Below are positions 12,901 to 24,019 of a DNA stretch of 64,000 nt, piece by piece. The notes under the pieces were generated by a model. It saw nothing but the letters and a program-made list of their open reading frames with translations. It searched no databases and was not told where the DNA came from. The position numbers were made by a program, and so were the translations under genes. Source of the stretch: Trichoderma breve. Lineage: Eukaryota > Ascomycota > Sordariomycetes > Hypocreales > Hypocreaceae. The stretch spans positions 2,542,001 to 2,606,000 of the forward strand of contig NC_079234.1 in NCBI RefSeq assembly GCF_028502605.1, read 5' to 3'. Position 1 is the first letter of the stretch, and every line of letters starts with the position of its first letter.

Positions 12901-13305
12901 ACCTCTTGCCCGCTCTGCATTTCCCAGTCTATGCTTGTGTTTCCGGCACGTGGATGAGATGTGCCATGTCTGTTAGTTAATATCCGGAGAGATTGTGCAT
13001 TAGCACCGAGCAAAGGTAGCTGGTCGATTATGCATAAGGATGGATGGGGAGCTTCGGCAATAACTGATAGACACGCTTCTGAGAGACATGTTTTTGGGTG
13101 GATTCATTCCTATCGCTACACGAGACTGCAACCCAGATGCCAGATATTGCCGAAGTGCTTCGAAACTCCAGGCCTCACATAATACATATATATCCACAAT
13201 ACATTACAAAACAAAAAGCCATACTCAAAAGATCATCAGGTGTCAAGCTTGAGTACTAGTGGGGAGATTCTGCTTGCTGATCCGTCTTGTCCAAGACTCC
13301 AAGAC
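9927..13305. other. Intergenic region upstream of the La-motif gene
   Basis: About 3.4 kb without a supportable gene. It holds a run of 19 T at 10779-10797, a GGCGGGTTT tandem near 10835-10858, a CAGCAC tandem near 12316-12335, and a TACGGAGTA word at 12092-12100. Around 12700-12735 there are short inverted words of the ACTAGT and GGTAGTACC type. The start of the La-motif gene at 9926 implies that its promoter is just above 9930. Confidence 0.5.
10779..10797 (+). repeat. Poly(T) tract, 19 bases
   Basis: Mononucleotide run of 19 T within the intergenic region upstream of the La-motif gene. Confidence 0.9.
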
Positions 13306-14446
13306 TCACCCCGAAAGCCATGCAGTGGCCTGTCTTGCGCCAAATGAAGTAGCCAAGCGCAATCCTGTTTGACCCATTGGGAAATAACTAACCAGATACC
13401 AAAGCAATGCGGCGAGTTGAATAAGGGCAGCAAAGAGGGTGAGGATAGTGCTATGAAGCTTCGTCATGTTAGCAGGCTTTTGTTTCTGATTACGCGGCAG
13501 CACCTTCTCCTCCCCCCTCATGTCTCACGGGGCCTTGACATACCTTGATAGAGAACACCAACGTCAATGCGATGGAGCCAAAGTAGGCAGCGGTAAATGG
13601 GAGTCTCGGGGCCGAGAAGAGGTGGTAGACGTAGTTCATTGGCCCCATAATGGCAGCAAAGGACGCCAGGAAGAGCGCCGAACCGACTGTCCATCTAAGT
13701 GGGGGATTAGCGCTGCGCAGCTACATGGGTAATTGGTCTCGGCAGGTAGAGACGCATGCAGGTAATCGATGCAATACCGTCTACCGAGAATTCCGGCTAG
13801 GCATATATTGCGTGCATGCATGCCTGGATAGGTGTGACAGGTGTCAAGGCTGGATTGTTGGGGAAGAAGGGGGCCAGGGCAGCGACGAAAAGGGTGTGTG
13901 AAGAGCTCTGCAAGAAGAGGCAACGACGTCATCAAAGACTTACAGAATCACAAATTTGCGTGGTCTCAGAGAAAGGACAGGGAACAGGGTGAAGCAGATG
14001 ACGAAGCAGGCAGCGGCAGCCAGATTGCAAAAGGCAAATACCAGCATGCGGTCCCATCGACTTACTACACTCCATGTTAGCTACTTCCAGCCACGAGGCG
14101 TTGCATCTGCATCACATGCAGCATCCAAGGTGCGAGCTAGAGCTGCGAGATGCACATGTTTCGTCTGCAGGAGGGGGGAGGGGTCGCGATGAAGGTGATG
14201 GGACAATGTCCAGGTTGACTCACGCACAAACCAGCCTTCCTCCTCTTCACGCCGAGTGGGTGCCGGCAGTGGTGCTCCTGGACCTTCTGAGGTGGGAAGG
14301 ACAGTATACCCGCGATCCTGGAAAGGGTTCAGACTCTGCAGAGAGGACAGGAGGCCGGATGACTGCTGAGATGTGGTGATGGGCGCCTCCTGTCGCCGGC
14401 TCCAGCCCAGGGAGTTGATGGAGTCTCGAAAACTGCTGGAAGCCAT
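13306..14446 (-). CDS. sft2: Sft2-like vesicle transport protein (Golgi, four TM)
   Basis: Four exons, 14446-14224, 14064-13944, 13694-13544 and 13458-13306, give 215 residues, the usual size for fungal Sft2. All junctions close in phase, with donors GTGAGT, GTAAGT and GTATGT. Introns 1 and 3 carry CTAAC branch points. The ~75-residue cytosolic N-terminus starts MASSSFRDSINSLGW and ends EEEEGWFV. Four hydrophobic segments follow: LVFAFCNLAAAACFVICFTL, VGSALFLASFAAIMGPMN, YFGSIALTLVFS, and ILTLFAALIQLAALLWYLVS with a final YFPMG. The LSRWDRM lead-in and the closing aromatic YLVSYFPMG motif are characteristic of Sft2/Got1-family proteins, which act in fusion of endosome-derived vesicles with the late Golgi. 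The gene is easily missed because no single exon exceeds 223 nt. It is divergent from the bHLH gene. Confidence 0.9.
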
Positions 14447-17400
14447 GGTTACGCTGAGGATCCAATCGCCAAGCTTGACAGCAGCTGTGGGTGAGCACCC
14501 GATCGACGCGGCAGAGCTTCGAGGTAAAACGGAAACGGCCAAGGGAGAAGAGAAGAGGAGGGGCGTCGCTTCTCGCAGTCAGCGATTGATAGATGACAGC
14601 CCTAAGAGCGTAGAAAGCTGCTAGCTCCACTGTGGACATGGTCAGTCGGGGGGCATGATCAGATATGTATAGAAGCGCAGGGTGTGGCTTAGAAGAAGGT
14701 CGAGGACGAGATGGAGGGATGGGGCAGAGGGAAGCCTACCAGCTTCGACTATCGCGGGCGACAGGCGGGCACGAGGCAACGGCCGCGTCGGGAGAGATGG
14801 CGACGGCGGCAAGAAAACGGGCGGCACGGGCTGGTGGGGGGCAGGTCGGAGACGTCGAAGCGATGGACGAGGTCGAAGATGGGGAATCTGGCAACGGGAA
14901 CGAGATGTTTGACGGGTGGAGGTTCAGGCCAGATTCAAGGGGTGTGGGATAAGAATCGATACGTCGTTGGAGGGGGCCACATGATTGGCAGCACTGGGCC
15001 GGTGCTATTATGGGGTGGTAGCACCGCTGGGGTTCAGTGAGCTTGAGCTCTAAAAAGGCCCTAAAAGGCCCTCCAAGGTGAGAGTGCCGCTGCTAGTGCC
15101 GCTCACCTTGGCAAGGATAAGACGATACGATAGCGATAAGCCGCACCAACGTCATCGCCAGTTCCAGTCGGTCCTTGTCCTGGTGCAACGGCGACTGCAT
15201 GCGGGTAAGGTAGTATGGCAATGTGTGGGGGAGACATTCAGCATTCCGTGGGACCAGCACTCTTTGTTTCTGTTTTAAACAGACTGACCGACTTTTGTTA
15301 ACACGAGCTGCGTCTGTGTGGTTGGGCGAGCCGATAGACGGTCTAAGTGAGTTGGTTGCAGCGCTGTTGCTCCGTATTCCGTTCTCCGTGTTCCGTGTAC
15401 ACCACACCCATTGCAATCTGTGCCTGACCTGACCTGACCTGATCTGCCTAGCTGCCTCTTCAGCTTCAGCTTAACCAACGCGTGTAGCATCGCCACGATA
15501 TAGCGGAGCCTAGAGAATATAGGAGAAAGGAGAAGAAGCAGGGCTTCCAGAGTCGTCATCGTCATCGCGTCCGTGGCTGACCTCTGGAACCGGTGCCTTA
15601 CATGACCGCGTGGCCAGAACGGTAGATGGTTCACGGAAGATTTGGAACGCATGACCATGAGAGACACTGCGATGGTCCATAACGCCCGGCGATGGGCAGC
15701 CCCTCTTAGGTTAATAGCGAGGATGGCGTTTATGTCTTAACGGAATCGAGTCACGCTCATCCTGGTTTCTCTGCCTCCCCCCCTCCCTCTTCGTAATAAC
15801 GTGGGTGTGGTAACTGGATGAGAACGAGCCAACCATTTTCTTGCGCAAGTCAGAAGACGAAAGAGGCAGCAAAGATTTCTCGTACTGGAGATCCGGTATT
15901 TTTAGCTACCGGCATCGATTATAAAACGTGAGGCCGGGTACCTTGCTGCCGAGCTCTCGAGGAGAGATTTGGAATGATCCGTATTCTGCATCAATCGTGC
16001 ATCCATCCGCGCTATCCCATCAGCTGCTTTTGTTTCTGATCTGCATCTCCTTGCTCTCAGACAAAGCACCACCACGACGGACTTTTGCATCCAGCTGCAG
16101 CCCATACCTACCTTTACATACCTACATAAGAGAGCCCGCACGGCCCGATTCGTCCGCCTCAGCCAACCGACAGGTAAATACCAACGCCACCTCGCAAGCT
16201 TTCGTCCATCTCCAACGTACATACATGTATAAGCACTTGCATATATGTATGCATGTACGAGCACTTGGAGCGCAACAACAACAACAACAACAACAACAGA
16301 CAGTAGAGACTGCTAAGCCATATCTGGGACACCACCGGCCGGTCCATCGAAAAGCGGCATCTAGAGCGACCCGAAGGAAGGGCTAGATATCGGGACTAAC
16401 AGGCGTGATTCACTGCCTGCTTTGTCTGCCCTCTGGATCGTCATCTACTAGGCTTCTCCATCGGGCATAATCCAGTCCTACGCCTCGTCCTCATTCGCCG
16501 ACGACGTGGTTGCATGCGAGCAAGTAAGGCTGCAGGCGACAGAGTTTAAACAGGGACACGAGAAGAAAGGAACTTGGAAAACAATACAATAAAACCGCAA
16601 AGGGCGCTCCAGCGTCTTGACACCACCGCCGCGGCCTATCAGCTTATCGCGGGCACCACCACCAGCACCGGGCGCCACTTGGACAAGACTTGCTTTCTGC
16701 CCATCCACCACCCAACAGCCAGAAGACGCCAATAATACAGAGCGCTATTGCCGCTACTGCTCTTCCTTCATCCCAGCCCATCCCAGCCCAGCCCAGGCAA
16801 TATTCGATACGACACGACCATCGGCTTCAGCTCGCTGGGTCAGAAGAGATCACTAGAGACAGATCCGAGAAGTCGTGCGTCTTTGGCGTCTAGTCTATAT
16901 GCACTAGCAGGGGGATTGCTAACCGCTGCAAAAGGCAAAAAGCGAAAAGATCTCACTATCCCACTCCCACTCCCCCCTCCCCCACCAGACAGCGGGAGGA
17001 TACCACCTCTGCGACGGAGTACAAGAGAAGAGAAAAGGGCCAGAATTCCAATATTTGAGTGTCTCGTCCCACCGCAAAGCACCGGAGCCTTTTTGATTCT
17101 TGTTCAACTTGTTTGCGTGCGTGCTCACTACTTACTTCACCACCCTACCCACCGTCTAGCCAACATACTCGTACATACATACGTTGCGGCCACTCACATC
17201 AAGCGGCTGCTCAACACCACGCCACGCAACATCTCCTGCACAGCATAGAGGACGCATATACGCGCATATGTGCATTGCCTAAGTACTAAACTAGCCGCTC
17301 TATCCTGGCAATATTCCGATTTACCTGCGGCCAGCAAAACGTCTCGCCGTCATCTTCTCTCGTTGCTGTCCTCGACCATCACCGCTAGTGTCCGCGCGCC

Positions 17401-17646
17401 TCTCAGCCTCCGGCGCACCGAGTCGTCTCTCTCCCCGTCTTTGTCGCTTTTGAGGGTTCTAGCCTCATCTACATCTATTTGGAGATTGTGGGCCGTCACA
17501 GCGACCCAGCAACAAGGTCTCGCCCTTTCGTCATTGTGCAACGCGGCACGCAGGGTTTGGCAGCCCGCTTACCAAACCAGACGCCGCCAAGGCCATCCTA
17601 CCGCAGCTACGGAACATCGACAGACATATTACATGCATGCTTTATG
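14447..17646. other. Intergenic region between SFT2 and the bHLH leader
   Basis: No gene is supported. There are short tandems: two copies of TAAAAGGCCC near 15051-15070, CTGAC x4 at about 15423-15442, and nine CAA units at about 16273-16299. A TTCCGT/CTCCGT cluster lies at about 15367-15400. Much of this is presumably promoter of the bHLH gene and of SFT2. Confidence 0.45.
16273..16299 (+). repeat. (CAA)9 microsatellite
   Basis: Perfect trinucleotide tandem upstream of the bHLH gene. Confidence 0.85.
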
Positions 17647-19014
17647 AACAAATAGGCATAAAGCATTCAAGGATCTGTTAAAAAGGCCAAACGACGACCC
17701 CGTCTGTTGCCCGTGTATCGTGTCAAATACATACGATACACGCACGATAATCCACCCGACTGTCTTCTGCCTGCTGCCACGTCTCTACTCACAGGCAACC
17801 GAACTACCTACCTCTACCTGATACAATACACCTCTACCTTTGGTGAGTAGAAGCGACTCTGTGCCTCCATCTCCCTTGTTGCATCCCTCCCTCTCGATTC
17901 CCCCTCCCTCACCTTCTCCCCCGCGCAGGTGGCATTGCATCTAGACTCGCTGCAACGCCCCTCACGAAAGGGCAAGAAAGAAAGAAACAATCACACCCAA
18001 GCCCTGCACCCGGAGTGAGCAGATCGTCTTGGCCCATTATTCTTCCCCTCACTACCTCCCCCCATCCATTCATACTCGTACATGCCCTCTCAGCGAGTGC
18101 GCTTTGGACCCCCGACAAGCTAATAATAAAGCGCGCAGTGCAGTGCAGGGCTCGTCCATAGAGATTCATCCCATCTCGCGGCTCGCATCTTCGCTCATCA
18201 GCTCTCCACATCGTCATCGCATCCCGCGGTTTCTTTTCTGACGGATTCTTACTGCGCATATAGCGGATTCCCAAGCGCCCGTCACCGCCTGCACCCCAGT
18301 TACACGACAGCCCGCCATTTCCGCCCCTCCCATCGGCCGGCTGCTTGCACCCTGCCACTATTTATTTTTTTTTACGCACCTAGCATTGCCGAGACGACTT
18401 CGGCCCTTGGGCTCACAAAAAGCAATCGTCTCCAAACCCCTCCGAACCTCGCATCTTGACAACCCTCAACCCTTCACCCACGCTTTGTGATCGCTTGATC
18501 GCCTCTCGCCTCTCGCCTCTTTACTCTTTGATTCCAAAGTTTGCAACAATCGAGCATCTACTACTGTAGCAACGCAAGGTCAACCGTGGCCTTTTTTTGA
18601 GTCAAGTTAGTCTCTCTTTTTGTCAGCCCCTCCTACACACTTTGTCTTCCGGTCCCTCCATTTCTCTCTCCGACCGGTTGCGCCACGTCAGGCCAACAGG
18701 CTCCGTCGTTGCCGCCGGCTATTTGATCAGCATTTGTCTTGTCGCGCACAGCTGAGCAATCCTTTATTGCGCGCACATCACTGACTCTTTTCTCTCTATT
18801 GTCTCGGTATAGCCACAAACCATTCCCCCTTCAGGCGGGACTTGCCGATCCTCGAAATCCCGAGGGCCGCTCCCCGGTTGCCCCGTTCAGCAATCACAAA
18901 GAGCTGTGAAAAAGCGCCTACAACCTCAAACAAGACAAATCAAAGCACTCTCGACTCATCAGCTGCCGACCAACTGCGAGCCTCTTGAATCGATTGAAAT
19001 TCTGACCTTCTGCA
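17647..19014 (+). promoter_or_regulatory. Long, nearly ATG-free leader of the bHLH gene
   Basis: Reading every line, I find only one ATG (18082) on the plus strand in these 1,368 bases, and none from 18085 to the CDS start at 19015. The sequence is C/T-rich with tracts such as those at 17880-17930. A GTGAGT at 17842 and a pyrimidine-rich CAG ending at 17928 could bound an 87-nt leader intron. The pattern fits a long transcribed 5' leader under selection against upstream starts. The transcription start is not known from sequence alone. Confidence 0.55.
18082..18123 (+). promoter_or_regulatory. Single upstream ORF, 13 codons, in the bHLH leader
   Basis: The only upstream ATG in the leader opens MPSQRVRFGPPTS and a TAA stop, 891 bases before the main start. 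It could act as a translational control element if it is present in the mature transcript. No conservation data are available here. Confidence 0.4.
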
Positions 19015-20544
19015 ATGGCCCAACACGGCTTCACCCAGTTTGGGTCTGGCCCGACCGGCGGCCACATCGACCCCAACGATCTGGCCATGTCGGGCGGATA
19101 CTCCCCGTCCTTTGCCAACAACAACTTCAACACAAACTCCAACACAAACGGCTTCTCGAGTGGCTCTGCCGTATTCGGCGATGACGAGCTGCTAGATGGC
19201 CTCCCTTCCGATGGACAGTCTGGCCTTCATGGCCAGGGCCAAGATTTCCACGGCATGAACATGGGTTACCAGAACACCTTTCAGTCACACCGCGGTTCTG
19301 GTATCCAAATCGACCCATCACAGATCAACGGCTACTCCAGTACCCCGGATGGTGACCCCATTCAGAGCCCATATGCTTACAATGCGCACTACCGCGCTCT
19401 TGGCAACCCTCTGCAGTCACCGTTGTCCTACTCTCAATCTCCCCTGGCCGCCGCCGACATGGCAGACGGAAACGATCCCAACTTCCTCAATGCCAAGGCG
19501 AGAGCCCGCATGTCCCAGCAGATGCAAAGAAAAGCCTCCAACACCAGGAGTCCGATGACTCCCAAGACCAACAGCATGCACAGCATTCCCATCGGCCAAG
19601 ACTCTCCTGGCTTTGGCCCTCAGTCTCTCCGGAATGACAAGTCACCGTCTGGTCACTGGCTCAACACCCCCAACGGAAGCATCCCCGCCTCTTTCAATTC
19701 TGGCTTTTCCTCTCCCATGCAACCAGGCATGGTGCAAATTAACGAAGTCATGATGAAGGGAGGCACCTCTATGCCTGCCAAGCTTGGCGTGGGAAATGCC
19801 ATGTCTACCCAAGAGATGAAGCGGAAGCGCCGTCGCGAGTCGCACAATCTCGTTGAGCGCCGCCGCCGTGACAACATCAACGAAAGAATTCAGGATCTCA
19901 GCAGACTCGTTCCCACACACAGATTGGAAGACGAGAAGATTCGCAAGCTGATTTCCAATGGCACGCCCTTGTCGCCCACCCTCACTGGTGTTTCAAGCGC
20001 TACCTCTGGTTTGGCCGGGCCTGGTGCCCGGAGAGCTGCGGGCGCTGGAGCTGGAAACATTACAACCGGCCTGCCTATTGAAGACAAAGACAAAGGCCCA
20101 AACAAGGGTGACATTCTCAACGGCGCCGTCAGCTGGACGCGGGATCTGATGTGGATGCTGCATCTTAAGCTGCAGCAGCAGGAAGAGCTGATCAACCACA
20201 TTGCCGAATTGGGCGGCACAATACCCTTTGAGCAAACCGATGATGAGCGCCGGATGCAATCTGAGCTCATGGATGCCATTTCCAGAAATGACTCGGGATC
20301 GTTTACCTACACACGCACTTCTGGCTCAGGCCTTCGTGTACCTCACCACACTGACTACCGTGGCGAACCCACCAACGGAATGAGCGGCAACCTTGACTCT
20401 GTTGGCATCACTCCGGAGGGAAGTGGTAATGGCGGACTACCCGGCGATCTTGGAGATGCCGCGCAATTCTGGCATGACCCCGATGATGATGCCAATCTCA
20501 ACTTCAAGGAAGAGGATGAATATGATATGGATCTCACACAGTAG
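19015..20544 (+). CDS. bHLH transcription factor with a long loop
   Basis: Single exon, 509 residues. The N-terminal ~260 residues are Gly/Ser/Asn/Pro-rich and look like an activation region. The basic region and helix 1 lie at about residues 269-300: KRKRRRESHNLVERRRRDN, then INERIQDLSRLVP. The His/Glu/Arg pattern (H...ER.RR) matches E-box (CANNTG) binders. Helix 2 (GDILNGAVSWTRDLMWML) only begins at about residue 364, so a loop of some 60 residues separates the helices; it contains the segment NITTGLPIEDKDKGPNKG. A Gln-rich helix (HLKLQQQEELINHIAELG) extends helix 2, as in bHLH-leucine zipper proteins. The C-terminus is acidic (DPDDDANLNFKEEDEYDMDL). It resembles the fungal group annotated as HLH transcription factor GlcD-gamma; that is from memory of the family. 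Target genes are unknown. Confidence 0.88.
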   Translation: MAQHGFTQFGSGPTGGHIDPNDLAMSGGYSPSFANNNFNTNSNTNGFSSGSAVFGDDELLDGLPSDGQSGLHGQGQDFHGMNMGYQNTFQSHRGSGIQIDPSQINGYSSTPDGDPIQSPYAYNAHYRALGNPLQSPLSYSQSPLAAADMADGNDPNFLNAKARARMSQQMQRKASNTRSPMTPKTNSMHSIPIGQDSPGFGPQSLRNDKSPSGHWLNTPNGSIPASFNSGFSSPMQPGMVQINEVMMKGGTSMPAKLGVGNAMSTQEMKRKRRRESHNLVERRRRDNINERIQDLSRLVPTHRLEDEKIRKLISNGTPLSPTLTGVSSATSGLAGPGARRAAGAGAGNITTGLPIEDKDKGPNKGDILNGAVSWTRDLMWMLHLKLQQQEELINHIAELGGTIPFEQTDDERRMQSELMDAISRNDSGSFTYTRTSGSGLRVPHHTDYRGEPTNGMSGNLDSVGITPEGSGNGGLPGDLGDAAQFWHDPDDDANLNFKEEDEYDMDLTQ

Positions 20545-21675
20545 AATTACTTTACTGGTGTTTTCCCATACCTATATTCATGTTGGGGATTTTCATCTTT
20601 TGGCCGACTTATCCTGTCTGCCTATTCGCATAACCCTCCATTCCTATCCACTCTCCTTCCATTTTCGGTTCTTATCATTCTGGGTCTTTTTTTCTTCTGG
20701 TTTTTCTCTATGTGTGATTTCGCATCTTTTTGCGGCCCATCTGACGATGTTTTTGCTAGAAATCTAGCAGTAATCATCTAGGAGAGGAAATATGTGTGGC
20801 TCTGACATACTAAGAGGAACATGTCCGAGTGCCCGTACTGGCGGCGTTCTAGGTGTCAACTATTACATCGGCAGGGCCTCGTCTTTTTGGAGTGATAGGG
20901 TGCGTGCTACTGGCATCGGCATTGGGCATGGCTTTTAAATAGGATGGGTCATGTTTTTCATTTCGTCTTTCCATCTCTCTCGGTTCTTCTTATTTCATAT
21001 ACTACTGCATGACAGCACAAAGGGACTACGCGTCTCTCTTGCTTGCTTCCCCCCTGTTTCTCATACACACAGAGAGAGGCTTTATGCCTCTCTCTGGCTT
21101 GGTCTCTTTCCACCCATCGATTTCCTTTTACAGCTGTCAAGCGCTTTACTGATACTACAACCCGTTATGAGATATGCATTTGCTGGTTTGCTTGGTCTTG
21201 GTCAGGGACAATACAGAGGGCTCTCATAGTGTGAGATGCCCTACGACTGGTATGGTTTTCTCTTGTTTTTTTCTCAATTATCTATGGTTTCTTTTCCTTT
21301 ATTAGGTAGCAGTCTCGGCTTCGGCCTCTCTCTGTGGGATAATGGGACTTTGTTATCGCTGCTGATACACAGCTATTTGCTTTACGCTTCTTCTTTTTCA
21401 GTCTTCTTCTGATCTTGTGTTGGCTTTCTGGAGGATTACACTTTTATATCCGTGTACTTAATTTTAACCTATCGACATCTCTTATATCCTGTGGCTCCTT
21501 TGCTTTTCTATATTATTTCAGATACCACTTATGACCAATAAACAGCCGAGATGAATCTTTGCTATTAAAACTGTGCCTTGATTTTAACACGTATGATTAA
21601 TTACGAGTAATGACGAGCTACGGCAGCGTCTTTGGCGACAAAGGTTTATCAATTATCAGTCATCACCATCTCTAT
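20545..21675. other. Convergent 3' flanks of bHLH gene and NPR3
   Basis: About 1.1 kb of T-rich sequence between two stop codons that face each other. It probably carries both 3' untranslated regions. No open frame of interest. Confidence 0.5.
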
Positions 21676-24019
21676 TCACCAGTGTCTTGTACATAGTAGA
21701 TACTCCCTCATGGCCGTCAACAAAGCCCAGGCCTCTTTGCGCTTCATGTCCTCCTGCAAAGCGATCCGCTCAAGGGCACATCGCCCATCAAAATACTTAC
21801 ACATGTTCTGCCAAGCCGACCGCAGCTTCTCGTCCTTGAACCGCCGCGCAATAGCGGAGAGGTAACGAGACTCTTTGCCCGCCGCCTTCTTGGGGTCGAG
21901 GATGATGTGCGGCGTGAGGCCGACGAGGTGCGGCGCATCGTTGAGGGACGGGTTTGCCGTCGTAACGGGGACGACCTTGCGGGCGTGAGCGGTGGCTTTG
22001 TCGGCGGCTTCTCGGTGTGCTTTCATGGCAATGCGCTCAAGACGGGCCATTTCGGCCGAGTGCTCGGCTGCGGAGAGGGTGGATGGGTTAGGGACGTTTG
22101 GGGGTGCTTGGGCCTGAGCCTGAGGCTGCGGCTGCTGCGATTGCTGCGGCTGGGCCTGTTGCGGCGGAGGCGGCGGCGTAATTGAGGAGCTGGTGGATTG
22201 CGCGTCGACGTTGCTGTTGCTCTGGGTGGTGTGGATGCTAGTAGCATCGGCCCAGTCGGTTGAGGAGGAGGTGGCGAGGCCGAGTTCTTCCGCTTCGATC
22301 TCGTAGTCGACCTCGTATAGGATCTCCGGCCATACAACGACATAGCCGAATGTGCAGAGCTGAGTGACCCAGCCACCGCGCATCAACCAGGCCAGCATGC
22401 GGAGATACAGCGGCCGGTGAGCTTTACTAGGCGAGATGTGCTTGTAGGGCCGGGGCAGCACGGAGAGCTCGGCAAGGAAAGTTGACAGAGGCGGAGCTAG
22501 GGGAAAAGCTCTCTGCCAGTCTTGGGCATCCTGTGGTAGCCTCTCCAAGTCACAGTTCGGAGAGACGATATAAACATCTCGGGGGTGAAGGGGTGGAATG
22601 GCCATGGCACGGCGCCAGAAGATGAAGTGCTGGGCGTACTTGCGGACCTGATCCAGAGTAAGGAGGTTGCTCTGTCCAACTTGGTAGAAGCTTCAAGAGG
22701 AGACGCGGTCAAGTTAGCAAAGAGAATCAATGGCACAAGGGAGTAAGGTAAGAAGCAGGGAAGACTGACGACATTGTCGGTTTTGAGAGGCGCACAAACT
22801 CAATCATGGATTGAGTAGTGGGATCACGATCACTCTGTAGCTCTGATACAATCTTCTTTTCATCATCCATGAGCAAGAGCGCAAAGTTCCGGTCCAGGAA
22901 TCCGGGCTCCTCGAGTGCGTCTTGGCTCAAGAAAGCGTTGGATGTTGTAAGCCAAAGGCCACGATGCCTCTCATCGTCTTCTGCTGGGAGATCTGAAACG
23001 AAAAATGGCGCCGGAATCTGGACTGAGGGTGTCAGGATACCGTCCACAGTATCGAGATGTAGAGTTGCAATCCTGTTTTGAGAGATGGCGTTATAAATTT
23101 CACACATTGAAGCTGCCAGTGAAGAGTTTTGAATAAGTTCTTTCCATAAAACGCTCATCTTCTTCTCTACACAATGCAATGGTTAGCTCTGTCTGCCTTC
23201 TGACTACCTGTGTGGCGGCTTGGTGGCCTGTCCCTTTGGGTGGAAAAACTCACGATCTTCACGGGCCCTGTCTTTTGCGAGCAGGATACGTTTGGATTCT
23301 TTCCATACAAACTCACTATGCTGCTGGCTGTACTGGTATGCTTTGTTGACCTTTTTCACAATATTAGAATACAGAGAGTCGATGAGTTCCTTGGTTTCGT
23401 GCTTCTTGGGATTGAGGAAGAAGACAAGATTGAACATGGTCATAGAGCTGCGCTTCTCTTCGTCTGCCTCATCCTTCTTGCCATCTTTGGCTTTTTCTTT
23501 ACATGGTTCTGTTTTGATTGTGGGTAGGGGGTTGGGCTCGTCTGGTGCGATACCCTCGTCGGCATCTTTGTTGGCCTTTGCCTTGTTGGCCTTTTTTGTC
23601 TTCTTCCACTTCCCGTTTTCAGGTACATGAATGGGGTAAGAGACACAGAGGAGCGGATCAAGAGAAAGCTGAAACAGCTTCTTATGATAGGATCTGGCGG
23701 GAGTCAAGATGCCTGCAAGATCACGGGATGGAAAGCCGGCTACGTGCTCCCAGGGAACGACCTGGATTCCCGACTCGGTCATATAATGGTCATCACGAAC
23801 ACCTTGGTTCTCGGCGAGGTCGGCAGGAGCCTCGGCGCCGCCAGGTTGTGAAACTCGCTCAAAAAGGATATCCTCGACGTCTATGGTGTCCGACTTCTCG
23901 AGGCCACTATAGAGGGCGGGGACTTGAGCAGGATAATGGAAGACGAAGGCGGGCCCATCGCGAGACCGGTTGATGACGAGCGCGACGGCGACAAAGTTTT
24001 CGTCGTTGACGCAAGACAT
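21676..24019 (-). CDS. npr3: Npr3, nitrogen permease regulator 3 (SEACIT/GATOR1 subunit)
   Basis: Three exons, 24019-23254, 23166-22770 and 22690-21676, encode 725 residues with consistent phases (1, then 2). The N-terminus has the longin-like start of the family, VALVINRSRDGPAFVFHYP. A following block has WEHVAGFPSRDLAGILTP, which is typical of Npr3 and is the site at which it packs with Npr2. A Lys-rich insert (about residues 130-200) precedes FNLVFFLNP. Exon 2 carries the middle domain (SMIEFVRLSKPTMS) and exon 3 the C-terminal part with YKHISPSKAHRPLYLRMLAW, a Pro/Gln-rich spacer, then SRYLSAIARRFKDEKLRSAW and a final CTRHW. Npr3 with Npr2 and Iml1 forms the GTPase-activating complex that restrains TORC1 on the vacuole when amino acids are scarce. 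The second donor (GTCAGT) is slightly weak. Confidence 0.9.
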
